Source: Lachnospiraceae bacterium
Lineage (GTDB): Bacteria; Bacillota; Clostridia; Lachnospirales; Lachnospiraceae
Assembly: GCA_017480445.1 (NCBI GenBank)
Contig: JAFVAO010000069.1
Span: 1-64,000, forward strand
Direction: 5' to 3'
Length of the DNA stretch: 64,000 bases
Part shown: one piece after another, positions 7,070 to 15,539 of the stretch
Layout: every line of letters starts with the position of its first letter
How positions within the stretch are numbered: position 1 is the first letter of the stretch
The notes under the pieces: model-generated
Database searches by the model: none
What the model saw: only the letters and a program-made list of their open reading frames with translations
Told to the model about the DNA's origin: nothing
Position numbers and translations under genes: made by a program

Positions 7070-8934
7070 ATACGATTGCATTACTGGGACAGCCAAATTC
7101 AGGCAAATCAACGATTTTTAACCAACTGACAGGATCCAGACAGCATGTGGGAAACTGGCCGGGGAAAACGGTTGAGAAGAAGGACGGAAGCTTTACATAC
7201 AATAATACGAAGTACACATTGGTGGATCTTCCGGGAAGCTATGGTTTGTCCGGCAACTCGGATGAAGAGCTGATCACGGAAAAGTTTATCAAAGGCGGGG
7301 AAGCTGATCTTGTATGCGTGCTCGTGGATGCGTCACAGCTCGAGCGGAGTATGTATATGCTGGCTGACTTTGCGTCGATGGACGTTCCGGCAATCCTGAT
7401 CCTCAACATGATGGATGTTGCCGGAGATCAAGGCAAGGAGATCAATGACCGTCTGCTGTCCGAAAGGCTCGGAATACCGGTATTGACCTTTACTGCCGCG
7501 GAGGGTAAAGAATATGGGAAACTGCGGGAACTGATCGAACAGGAGCTCAAGACGCCGCACAGGCTTGTGACGGCTCCGGTTATTGATGCAGGCACAAATG
7601 ACACCGGGGTGTCTGCCGGCAAGATGCTTGCGGAGGGACAGGCGAAATATGCATGGATAAGTTCCCTCCTGGAAGGCGTAACAAATACAAAACAGACAAA
7701 ATATAAGCTTTCAAAATTTGACACGCTGATGGTTCGCCCCGTTCTGGGAAAGGTTGTTACGGTAGGTATCATACTGGTCGGATTCCTGGCGGCCATGCTT
7801 ATCATGTCACCTTTTATGGGTGTTGCGGGAATGCTGCCGGGACTATTGGGTGCGCCGATCGCGAACTTTCTTACGGGGCTGAACGTCCATCCATGGCTGG
7901 TTTCGGTGTTTTCGCTCATTATACCCAATACGATCTATTTCTGTATTTCAATGGCAGCCTTTGTCTTTGGCGTAAATGTTGTCTTTGGTTTTCTGGAGGA
8001 GATTGGTTTTCTCGCAAGAGCTGCCTATCAGTTTGACGGTGCGCTTTCCAAGCTGGGACTTCAGGGAAAAGCGGTAGCGCCGATCCTGATGGGAATGGGC
8101 TGTACCATAGGCGGAGCCAGCGGCACGAGAGTCATGGACAGCTGGGGGCAAAAAATGCTCACTATGATGGTGGTGTGGGCAGTACCCTGTGCATCTATCT
8201 GGAGCATTATCCCGGTCATATCGGGGATGTTCTTTCCGATATGGGGAACACTTCTCGTATGTGTCGGGATCATCGCATATATTTTTGTGCTGATGTTTCT
8301 CGTGTCCAAGGTATTTGGAAAAAGCCTCATACCGGAGGATGCAAAAGCCGGTATGATCATGGAGCTTCCGCCGTATCATAAACCGCACTGGCGGTATATC
8401 ATCAAAGAGGCATGGATCAAGTGTTTTGACATGTTCAAACGCGCATTAAAGACCGTAACACTTGTTTCCGTCATTTTCTGGGCATTTTCCTACAGTCCGA
8501 CCGGTAATGTGGAGAGCAGCCTTCTCTATAAGGTGGGAACAACAATCGAACCGGTAACGCGGTTCTTCGGTTTGGGCTGGCAGACCTTCATGGCATTTAT
8601 CAGCGCGGCATTTGCGAAAGAAGCGGTACTGGGAACCCTGAATGCGGTCTTTGCAGGCCAGAGCGATGTGGCTTCCGTAGCCTTTAACGCTTCGGCAGGC
8701 GGAGTTGATACGATGGCTTTGTCCGCATATATGACTTCCGCAATTTCGGGAGCAGAGGCACTGGCGTTTATGTTTGCCTGCACCTTCAGCGTTCCCTGTC
8801 TGATGGCGCTTTCCACTACATACAAGGAATCCCATTCGCTTAAGTGGACATTGAAAACAGCCGGGTTTTATGTTGCGGCAGCGCTGCTTCTGTCCTGTAT
8901 TGTATACCATATTGCAGCGCTGTTTATCGGATAA
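7066..8934 (+). CDS. feoB: Ferrous iron transport protein B (G-protein-coupled permease)
   Basis: A 622-residue FeoB. The N-terminal G domain has G1 GQPNSGKS (8-15), a switch region with HVGNWPGKTVE, G3 DLPG (54-57) and a G4-like NMMD (about 113-116). It is followed by a helical region, then the membrane part with gate and core segments such as GMGCTIGGASGTRVMDS (about 344-360). It imports Fe(II) at the expense of GTP. It is shorter than the 770-residue E. coli protein but within the range of compact clostridial forms. It is coupled to feoA, and the ABC gene starts 18 bases downstream, so all five genes from 6627 to 12463 form one operon. Confidence 0.95.
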   Translation: MNTIALLGQPNSGKSTIFNQLTGSRQHVGNWPGKTVEKKDGSFTYNNTKYTLVDLPGSYGLSGNSDEELITEKFIKGGEADLVCVLVDASQLERSMYMLADFASMDVPAILILNMMDVAGDQGKEINDRLLSERLGIPVLTFTAAEGKEYGKLRELIEQELKTPHRLVTAPVIDAGTNDTGVSAGKMLAEGQAKYAWISSLLEGVTNTKQTKYKLSKFDTLMVRPVLGKVVTVGIILVGFLAAMLIMSPFMGVAGMLPGLLGAPIANFLTGLNVHPWLVSVFSLIIPNTIYFCISMAAFVFGVNVVFGFLEEIGFLARAAYQFDGALSKLGLQGKAVAPILMGMGCTIGGASGTRVMDSWGQKMLTMMVVWAVPCASIWSIIPVISGMFFPIWGTLLVCVGIIAYIFVLMFLVSKVFGKSLIPEDAKAGMIMELPPYHKPHWRYIIKEAWIKCFDMFKRALKTVTLVSVIFWAFSYSPTGNVESSLLYKVGTTIEPVTRFFGLGWQTFMAFISAAFAKEAVLGTLNAVFAGQSDVASVAFNASAGGVDTMALSAYMTSAISGAEALAFMFACTFSVPCLMALSTTYKESHSLKWTLKTAGFYVAAALLLSCIVYHIAALFIG

Positions 8935-8952
8935 GAAGAGGAGAATACCAAA

Positions 8953-10716
8953 ATGGGAAAAACAGAAAAATTTGACCACATGAAACTGATCGGGCAATAT
9001 GCCGGAGGGCATAAGGCGCTGATCACTCTGGGCAGGCTGATCGCGGGAGCAAGCGCCATATTGGCGCTGATCCCGTATTACGATCTGTGGCGGATCATAC
9101 GCCTCGCCGTAAACGGAGAAGATCCGGGAGGAATCAGCCGCTATGCGTGGCAGGCTGTAATCCTTACGGTAGCATCATTGCTCATTTATATCGCTGCGCT
9201 CTTTTGCACGCACATTGCGGCATTCCGGGTACAGGCCAATATGAGAAACGCGCTCATGCGCAGGATCATCACGCTTCCCCTTGGGGTTTTTGATGAAGAC
9301 GGAACCGGCAAGATCAGGAGAATCGTCAATGATTCTACAGCCGCTACGGAAACCTATATCGCCCACAACCTTCCGGATAAGACGGTTGCAGCGGTAACAC
9401 CTATAGGACTTTTGGTTCTGATATTCGCGTTTAACTGGAAGATCGGACTCATCTGCATGATACCGGCGGTGATCGGTTTTGGATGTATGATGACGATGAT
9501 GGGGAAGGGCATGCAGGAGAAGATGAAGGAGTATCAGAATGCTCTTGACACTATGAGCAGTGAGGCAACGGAGTATGTCAGGGGCATTCCGGTGGTAAAA
9601 ACCTTCGGACAAACAGTTCATTCGTTTAAGAGATTTAAAACATCCATAGACGGTTTCGGAAAATGGGCTACAGATTATACATTGCTGCTACGACTTCCGA
9701 TGATAGGCTTTATGACCTGCATCAACGCGATCTTTGCGTTTATTGTCATTGCGGCATACACCGTTACAAAAGACGGAACCGCAGCGACAGACATCTTGAA
9801 TATCATGTACTATATCATAGTCACTCCATTGATCACCGTGGCGCTTACCAAGGTAGCGTATTCGGGAGAGGCGGAAATGACACTCATTGACGCGCTGAAA
9901 CGTGTAGAGACCATTATGCAAATAGAACCGCTGGAGGAAGGCAATGCCGGAGCGATTCCTGAGGGCCATGATCTGGAGCTGAAAAATGTCACATACAGAT
10001 ACAAAGGTGCCGAGAGGGATGCGGTAAAAAATGTTTCGATCAGAATCGATGCGGGATCACATGTGGCACTTGTGGGGCCTTCCGGTTCGGGTAAGACTAC
10101 ACTGGCTGAGCTTATGGTGCGCTTTTTCGATGTGAGTGAAGGGGAGATCCTGATCGGCGGAGTGAATGTCAGGGATATTCCGTCAGACGAATTGATGAAG
10201 CGGGTATCCTTTGTCTTTCAGGACAGCAGGCTGATCAAGAAATCCATACTGGAGAATGTGCGATTGGCGAAGCCGGAAGCCGGTGAAGACGAAGTGTTGC
10301 ATGCGCTGGAGAAAGCGCAGTGCATGGATATCATTGAAAAATTGCCGCAGGGCATACATACCGTTATTGGTGAAAAAGGCACGTATCTTTCCGGTGGAGA
10401 GCAGCAGCGCATCACGCTTGCGAGAGCGTTCTTAAAGGATGCCCCGATCCTTATTCTGGATGAGGCTACCGCTTTTGCCGATCCGGATAATGAGACAAAA
10501 GTACAAGCTGCTTTTGATGCACTGTCAGAGGGCAGGACACTGATCATGATAGCCCACAGACTGAGCACCGTCATGAATGCTGACAGGATTTATGTCATGG
10601 ACGGAGGAGAATGTGTGGAGAGCGGAGCGCATGAGGAACTGATGGGCAGAGATGGTCTGTACAAAAAGATGTTCGACGAGTATTCGAGAGCGATCGAATG
10701 GAAGGTAGGTGCATGA
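8953..10716 (+). CDS. ABC transporter, fused permease and ATPase (subunit 1, YbtP/IrtA-like)
   Basis: A 587-residue half-transporter: a six-helix type IV membrane domain (about 1-310) followed by an ABC ATPase with Walker A GPSGSGKTT, signature YLSGGEQQR, Walker B ILILDEATAF and the AHRLST switch. It is followed immediately by a homologous partner, so the two probably form a heterodimer. Proteins of this fold are usually exporters, but the YbtPQ and IrtAB pairs import ferric siderophores. The location directly behind feoB and near an ECF module makes an iron-linked import role a reasonable inference. The ATG at 8953 has GAAGAGGAG upstream. Confidence 0.85.
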   Translation: MGKTEKFDHMKLIGQYAGGHKALITLGRLIAGASAILALIPYYDLWRIIRLAVNGEDPGGISRYAWQAVILTVASLLIYIAALFCTHIAAFRVQANMRNALMRRIITLPLGVFDEDGTGKIRRIVNDSTAATETYIAHNLPDKTVAAVTPIGLLVLIFAFNWKIGLICMIPAVIGFGCMMTMMGKGMQEKMKEYQNALDTMSSEATEYVRGIPVVKTFGQTVHSFKRFKTSIDGFGKWATDYTLLLRLPMIGFMTCINAIFAFIVIAAYTVTKDGTAATDILNIMYYIIVTPLITVALTKVAYSGEAEMTLIDALKRVETIMQIEPLEEGNAGAIPEGHDLELKNVTYRYKGAERDAVKNVSIRIDAGSHVALVGPSGSGKTTLAELMVRFFDVSEGEILIGGVNVRDIPSDELMKRVSFVFQDSRLIKKSILENVRLAKPEAGEDEVLHALEKAQCMDIIEKLPQGIHTVIGEKGTYLSGGEQQRITLARAFLKDAPILILDEATAFADPDNETKVQAAFDALSEGRTLIMIAHRLSTVMNADRIYVMDGGECVESGAHEELMGRDGLYKKMFDEYSRAIEWKVGA

Positions 10717-10717
10717 G

Positions 10718-12463
10718 ATGGTAGAAAAATTACAGCATAAGTATGCGCTTTCAAGACAAGGTGCCGTGGATATGGTAAAGGCGTGCATCAGCGTTGCCGT
10801 GACGAACATCATTTTGATGATGCCGGCGGCGGTTTTATACAGCCTGATCAAAGACCTTTTGGAAGGAACGCTGACGCAGGACAGGATTCCGTTCTATGTG
10901 ATCGGCTCCATCATCATACTTGCACTGATCGCCTTGACAAACTTTATTCAGTATAATGCAACATTTCTCACGACATACAGGGAGAGCGGCGTGAGAAGAA
11001 CCGCGCTTGCCGAAAAACTCAGGAAGCTCCCTTTGTCCTATTTCGGTAAAAAGAATATCGCTGATCTGACGACGAATATCATGGGCGATTGTGCCCAGAT
11101 CGAGACGGCGTCCAGCCACTGGATTCCGGAGCTGATCGGCGCGGTTATTTCCGTCAGTCTGGTGGGAATCAGCCTTTTCTTTGCTTTTGACTGGAGGATG
11201 GTGCTCGCAAGCTTCTGGGTAATACAGGTTGCTTTTCTCATCATTATCACCTGCTCGGGAGCGGAGAAAAACGCGGTTCGCAAGAATCAGGCGGTCAAAC
11301 TTGCCATGACAGACGGGATACAGGAATGTCTGGAGTCCATCAGGGATCTCAGGTCCAATAATGCACAAAACAGATATATGGATGAGCTGGAAGTGAAAAT
11401 AAGGAATGTGGAAAAGCAGGCTCTCTTCACAGAACTGAAAATGGCACTGTATGTAAATTCGGCTGCCATCATCCTGAAGCTCGGGATCGGAACAACTGCC
11501 GTTGTGGGCGGAGCATTATTTGCAAAGGGAGAGATTTCGCTTCTTACTTTCTTTATGTTCCTCATGTTGGTGGCAAGACTGTACGATCCGATGCAGATCA
11601 CATTGCAGAATTTTGCCGCAATCATTGCAACGGGAATTCAGTGCGAGCGGCTTGATGAAGTGTTATCGACTGAGATTCAGACCGGTGCGGAAGAGATGAA
11701 GAATGAAGGGTATGATATTGTATTTGACCATGTGGGCTTTCAGTATGCTGACGATACGGATGTGCTGAAGGATGTAAGCTTTACGGCGAAACAGGGTGAG
11801 GTCACAGCGCTGATCGGACCGTCCGGAGGAGGAAAGACGACCATATCGAGGCTGGCGGCCAGATTCTGGGATGTGAACGAAGGCCGGATCACTCTGGGCG
11901 GCGTTGATGTCTCAAAGATCGATCCGGAGGAGCTTTTGAAAAATTATTCCATCGTGTTTCAGGATGTCACGCTTTTTAACAACACGGTTATGGAGAATAT
12001 CCGTATAGGAAAAAGCGGAGCAACGGACGAAGAGGTGATGGAAGCGGCAAGACTGGCGAACTGTGAGGAATTTGTAAACCTGCTTCCGGATCGGTATAAC
12101 ACCTACATTGGTGAAAACGGAAGTGAGCTGTCCGGAGGTGAGAGACAGCGAATATCCATTGCGAGAGCTTTTCTGAAAGATGCTCCTGTAATCCTGCTGG
12201 ATGAAGCTACGGCATCTCTTGATGCGGAAAATGAGGCGGCAATCCAAGAAGCACTCTCCAGGCTGATCAAGGATAAGACAGTCCTTATCATTGCTCATAG
12301 GATGAGAACTATAGCGAATGCGGATCATATCGTAGTGCTTAAGGATGGAGTGGTGGCTGAACAGGGGAGCCCCGCATTCCTGTCCGGTTACGACAGCATA
12401 TACAGCCATATGAAAGCGCAGCAAATGAACACCCAGAACTGGAAGATGGCAGGGACACAGTAA
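10718..12463 (+). CDS. ABC transporter, fused permease and ATPase (subunit 2, YbtQ/IrtB-like)
   Basis: A 581-residue partner of the preceding gene with the same architecture: membrane domain to about residue 310, then Walker A GPSGGGKTT, signature LSGGERQR, Walker B VILLDEATASLD and AHRMRT. The ATPase motifs of both subunits look intact. The ATG at 10718 follows the previous stop by one base and uses an AAGGTAGG ribosome site inside that gene; a GTG at 10709 is also in frame. A strong bidirectional terminator follows at 12504, so this is the last gene of the operon. Confidence 0.85.
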   Translation: MVEKLQHKYALSRQGAVDMVKACISVAVTNIILMMPAAVLYSLIKDLLEGTLTQDRIPFYVIGSIIILALIALTNFIQYNATFLTTYRESGVRRTALAEKLRKLPLSYFGKKNIADLTTNIMGDCAQIETASSHWIPELIGAVISVSLVGISLFFAFDWRMVLASFWVIQVAFLIIITCSGAEKNAVRKNQAVKLAMTDGIQECLESIRDLRSNNAQNRYMDELEVKIRNVEKQALFTELKMALYVNSAAIILKLGIGTTAVVGGALFAKGEISLLTFFMFLMLVARLYDPMQITLQNFAAIIATGIQCERLDEVLSTEIQTGAEEMKNEGYDIVFDHVGFQYADDTDVLKDVSFTAKQGEVTALIGPSGGGKTTISRLAARFWDVNEGRITLGGVDVSKIDPEELLKNYSIVFQDVTLFNNTVMENIRIGKSGATDEEVMEAARLANCEEFVNLLPDRYNTYIGENGSELSGGERQRISIARAFLKDAPVILLDEATASLDAENEAAIQEALSRLIKDKTVLIIAHRMRTIANADHIVVLKDGVVAEQGSPAFLSGYDSIYSHMKAQQMNTQNWKMAGTQ

Positions 12464-12503
12464 AGGTTACAGGAAAGGACTGTGCAAGAAAATAAAATTG
12501 ACT

Positions 12504-12548
12504 AAAAAAGCCGATGGAGCAACGATTTGCTGCTCCGTCGGCTTTTTT
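12504..12548. terminator. Bidirectional rho-independent terminator
   Basis: A-run, GCCGA-x-GGAGCA stem, ATT-rich loop, TGCTCC-x-TCGGC stem and T-run. Six A at one end and six T at the other let it stop transcription from both sides. It lies between the convergent ABC gene (ends 12463) and the beta-helix lipoprotein gene (ends 12557). Confidence 0.9.
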
Positions 12549-12556
12549 GTTATAGT

Positions 12557-14035
12557 TTAAAATCTGTTGAAACCGCCGTTTCTGTTCATGTCGCCTTTTC
12601 TGTTGAAACCGCCGTTGCCGTTCATCTCGCCGTTGCCGTCAAATCCACTGTTGCCGTTCATCTCGCCGTTGCCGCCGAATCCGCCATTGCCATTCATTTC
12701 ACCGTTGCCGCCGAATCCGCCATTACCGTTCATACCGCCGAAGCCGCCTCTGCCGCCGCCCATCATCTGATTGGGGATGGTGTCAACCTGTTCGCCGTTG
12801 ACGATGATGGTGCCGCCGTTATACTCTGCAGTGCCGTCGTAGACGAAGGTGGAGTTGCCGGTCACGTTGATGGTGCCGCCGTTCACATAGATATTGCCGT
12901 TAGAGTCGACGCCGTCCGTGTCCCCTGCACCCATGACGATGGTGGTGGTACCGCCGTTAAACTCGATGGTCGGGCGGTAGGAGTTGGACTTCTGTGCGGC
13001 GTTGATGCCGTCGTCGCTCGCCTGGATATTGATGTTTCCGTCATTGATCCGGATATACGTGCCTTCGATGCCTTCGGCTGCGGTGATGTCAAAGGTGCCG
13101 CCGTCGATCTGAACGATGGATGTGCCGTGAATGCCGTCATCGCCCGCGCTGATTGTAAAGGTGCCGTCTGAGATATAGACGTAACCCAGTGTGTCATCCT
13201 CATCATTTTCTGCGTGCAGCCCGTCGGTGCCCGCCGTCAGGTTGAAGGTGCCGCCTGCGATGCGGATGGAATCGTTTGCTTCGATCGCTTTGGAGGCAGC
13301 AGTGATATTGTAAGTGCCGCCGGTCACCTTGAGATCGTCCTTGCCGACGATACCGTTGTCGGTGGAGGAGATCGTCAGTGTCGCCGTACCGTTCAGAACC
13401 AGATCGGAGCGGGAGAAGATTACGCCGTCCGTATTGGTGTCACCGTCCTGCGTAAAGGTGCCGGTAACACTCAGGGAGCTATTGGAGCTGGTCGTCACAA
13501 ATACTTTATCCGCTTCGGTCACATAGATGCACGGAAAATCCGCGTTGGTGAGATTCAGCCCGTCGAGTACCAGCTGCACCTTGGCTTCTGTATCAGCTTC
13601 TACATAGATAGTGACATTTTTGGCTGTGCCGGTCAGTACATATACACCTTCTTCTGCAATATGGATGTCGGTGCCGTCGGATACGGTGTAATAAACCGCA
13701 TCGCTGAGATCAGCGGTCTGTTTTAAATCTCTGTCTGAGAACAGTTCGCTTGCATCCAGCACAGTGGCGGAGGTCGAGGACGTGCTCACTGTCTGGGCGG
13801 AAGCGGATTGCTTGCCGGAGAAGTCTGCGCCCACCGTGCCGGACGGAATGTTCTGTGTAGAAAAGTCCGCTTTGGCTGCCTGTGCGGTGAGGTCAGACGA
13901 ACCGATGACACCGGAGATACCGGAAGCACATCCGGTGAGTGTCAGTACGGAACATGTGCTTACAGCAAGCAGGGTAACGGTTGCGCGTCTTATATGGTTA
14001 TTGTGGTTTTTCTTATTTTTCAAATGTTTCATCAT
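12557..14035 (-). CDS. Secreted beta-helix lipoprotein, Cthe_2159-like carbohydrate-binding domain
   Basis: A 492-residue predicted lipoprotein: a basic N terminus, a hydrophobic segment and a lipobox ending LTGC near residue 37. A long right-handed beta-helix-like region follows, full of short repeats of the type GGTFxITAxxDGI. This pattern matches the carbohydrate-binding, calcium-containing Cthe_2159 family, shown to bind acidic polysaccharide. The C terminus is a Gly/Asn-rich tail of 12-residue repeats. The start is the ATG at 14035 with AAGGGG upstream; another ATG follows at once. The upstream region carries OmpR-type direct repeats. Sugar binding or surface structure is a family-based inference. 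Confidence 0.75.
   Translation of the reverse strand: MMKHLKNKKNHNNHIRRATVTLLAVSTCSVLTLTGCASGISGVIGSSDLTAQAAKADFSTQNIPSGTVGADFSGKQSASAQTVSTSSTSATVLDASELFSDRDLKQTADLSDAVYYTVSDGTDIHIAEEGVYVLTGTAKNVTIYVEADTEAKVQLVLDGLNLTNADFPCIYVTEADKVFVTTSSNSSLSVTGTFTQDGDTNTDGVIFSRSDLVLNGTATLTISSTDNGIVGKDDLKVTGGTYNITAASKAIEANDSIRIAGGTFNLTAGTDGLHAENDEDDTLGYVYISDGTFTISAGDDGIHGTSIVQIDGGTFDITAAEGIEGTYIRINDGNINIQASDDGINAAQKSNSYRPTIEFNGGTTTIVMGAGDTDGVDSNGNIYVNGGTINVTGNSTFVYDGTAEYNGGTIIVNGEQVDTIPNQMMGGGRGGFGGMNGNGGFGGNGEMNGNGGFGGNGEMNGNSGFDGNGEMNGNGGFNRKGDMNRNGGFNRF
12573..12737 (-). repeat. Tandem 36-base repeats encoding a Gly/Asn-rich tail
   Basis: About four and a half units of 36 bases (12573, 12609, 12645, 12681, partial 12717) encode a 12-residue motif like NGEMNGNGGFGG at the C terminus of the beta-helix protein. 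The units nearest the middle are the most alike and the terminal one is most diverged, typical of repeat expansion by slippage. Confidence 0.8.
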
Positions 14036-14069
14036 AATGTTCAGCCCCTTTCTGTCTGTTGATGATGTT

Positions 14070-14101
14070 ATCATAACCGCTGAACCTTAAACGAACTTAA
14101 A
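14070..14101 (-). promoter_or_regulatory. Activator-type promoter with two 10-base-spaced direct repeats
   Basis: On the minus strand TTTAAG occurs at 14101-14096 and again at 14091-14086, exactly one helical turn apart, followed 10 bases later by TATGAT (14075-14070). Direct repeats replacing the -35 box are typical of sites for OmpR/PhoB-family response regulators. The downstream gene is the beta-helix lipoprotein. No response regulator gene is in the window. Confidence 0.5.
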
Positions 14102-14156
14102 GTTTTGCAAAAATTTGAAAAAAATTTTGAGCGTTTGGAAAACAACAGAGAAATGA

Positions 14157-14189
14157 ATAAGCGGCACAAGGGTTTAACCTTTGCGCCGC
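14157..14189 (-). terminator. Possible terminator overlapping the diguanylate cyclase stop codon
   Basis: Read on the minus strand, AAGCGGCGCAAAGG and a near-complementary CCCTTGTGCCGCTT form a stem whose first arm contains the last codons of the gene. The following bases are only moderately T-rich, so termination strength is uncertain. Confidence 0.4.
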
Positions 14190-15388
14190 TTGTCTTCATA
14201 CATTTGAGTGTCAGAAAGCTTGAGGTGTTCTGCAAAATCATCCGCTGCAGAGCGCATGATGCTGAAGCCGAGGGATACACTGAGCTGCCGGCCCTTTACC
14301 TGATATGTGGCCGCGTTTTCACGGATGTCGTCCAGCATCTTTTGGAGTGTCGGTTCGGTGGCTTCCGGTACCAGCGCCACAAATTCATCGCCGCCGATGC
14401 GGAACAGGATGCTGTTTTCCGGAAGCCCCACGCGCAGCAGCATCAGGCACATGCGAATGTATTCATCCCCGACCATATGACCATAAGTGTCATTGATTTT
14501 TTTGAGGTTGTCGCAATCCGCAGAGATGATGCCCATGGGAAATGACATATGTTCCGAGAGTTGCTGCACAAATTCTGCATAATAGGTGCGGTTATAGACA
14601 CCGGTCATTTGATCCGTAATGGATTGTTCTCTCAATTTGCGCCGCAGCTGCTCCTGCTCGGTTACATTGTTGATCAGCGCGATGATGCCGCGGACACGAC
14701 CGTCCTCATAAAAAAGCGGTTCTTTGATAATTTGCAGAAATTCCTGCCCCGCATCCGTTTCTTCGATCACGTAAGATGTGCCTTTTCCCGTGCGGATTAA
14801 TTCCAGATCCGAGGCCAATGCGAGCTTGGCGTTCTCCTTATCTTTGCGGATGTCCAGGTCAGTTTTTCCACGAATTGTCCAATCGGGGTTCTCTCCCGTA
14901 TCCAAATGGTGCCAGGTCTGTGAGCTGAACACATATCGTCCAAAGGAATCCTTCAGATATATATTGGCAGGCAGTGCCTTGAGCATCTCTGCGAATTCAG
15001 AAAATGATACGGAGCTGATGCACTTTTCCGCATTGTCAATACGGCTGCGGAAAATGGCAGGCCATATTGGTTTCTGGATGCAGTCCAGCACGGCACCTCC
15101 TAAAAAGGATATGTCCTGTTCGACATGATTCGTATCTGTGAGCAGTAGAATGGACGCGCTGTAGACATAGTTGTTTCCCACATTGATGTGATCAATCACT
15201 CTTCGGATTCCGGGATATTCAGACGGCGTATCAATCAGTACAGTGGCGATATCGGGATGTGCTTTGATGATTTCCAGACTGTCCTCTATGGTGGTTGCAG
15301 TCAGCCACATGCGGTTTGGCTCCAACATGGTCTTTAGTTCTTCACAAAAAGCTTCCTGACCCTTGTAGATCAGTAATATTTTCTTCAC
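14174..15388 (-). CDS. Diguanylate cyclase with degenerate receiver and PAS domains
   Basis: A 404-residue cytoplasmic signalling protein. Residues 1-120 resemble a response-regulator receiver but lack clear phosphoacceptor spacing. About 130-245 is a PAS domain (LPANIYLKDSFGRYVF start, ending in VTEQEQL). About 255-404 is a GGDEF domain with the intact motif RIGGDEF (GGDEF at 332-336) and the metal-binding segment SADCDNLKKINDTYGH. It should make c-di-GMP; no RxxD inhibitory site is seen before the motif. The start is a GTG at 15388, with a GGGGGG ribosome site 6 bases upstream; the longer frame crosses the promoter. The PAS domain suggests sensing of a small molecule or redox state. Confidence 0.88.
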   Translation of the reverse strand: MKKILLIYKGQEAFCEELKTMLEPNRMWLTATTIEDSLEIIKAHPDIATVLIDTPSEYPGIRRVIDHINVGNNYVYSASILLLTDTNHVEQDISFLGGAVLDCIQKPIWPAIFRSRIDNAEKCISSVSFSEFAEMLKALPANIYLKDSFGRYVFSSQTWHHLDTGENPDWTIRGKTDLDIRKDKENAKLALASDLELIRTGKGTSYVIEETDAGQEFLQIIKEPLFYEDGRVRGIIALINNVTEQEQLRRKLREQSITDQMTGVYNRTYYAEFVQQLSEHMSFPMGIISADCDNLKKINDTYGHMVGDEYIRMCLMLLRVGLPENSILFRIGGDEFVALVPEATEPTLQKMLDDIRENAATYQVKGRQLSVSLGFSIMRSAADDFAEHLKLSDTQMYEDKRRKG

Positions 15389-15411
15389 AAAAATCCCCCC
15401 ATTTCCTGCTA

Positions 15412-15440
15412 AGTATACCACCAACGGCGCAGAGTGACAA
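15412..15440 (-). promoter_or_regulatory. Promoter of the diguanylate cyclase gene
   Basis: On the minus strand TTGTCA (15440-15435) and TATACT (15417-15412) are 17 bases apart, about 25 bases upstream of the GTG start. It diverges from the promoter at 15472. Confidence 0.7.
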
Positions 15441-15471
15441 GTCTGCGCAGACTTTTTCAGGTATCTTCTCA

Positions 15472-15500
15472 TTGCGTTGCAGGCGGTGGAGAGATATAAT
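15472..15500 (+). promoter_or_regulatory. Promoter of the aldo/keto reductase gene
   Basis: TTGCGT (15472-15477) and a perfect TATAAT (15495-15500) are 17 bases apart. The start codon lies 40 bases downstream at 15540. Confidence 0.75.
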
Positions 15501-15539
15501 AAAAAGGAATATGGATTCTATATTATGGAGGATGAGGGT

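Noticed and set aside
12573..12737. Regular repeats resembling a CRISPR array
   Set aside because: Units are directly adjacent with no spacers and all lie in frame inside a coding sequence.
12527..13171. Long open frame on the plus strand opposite the beta-helix gene
   Set aside because: It mirrors the repetitive, Gly-rich coding sequence on the other strand; it has no ribosome site and low-complexity Val/Ala/His composition.
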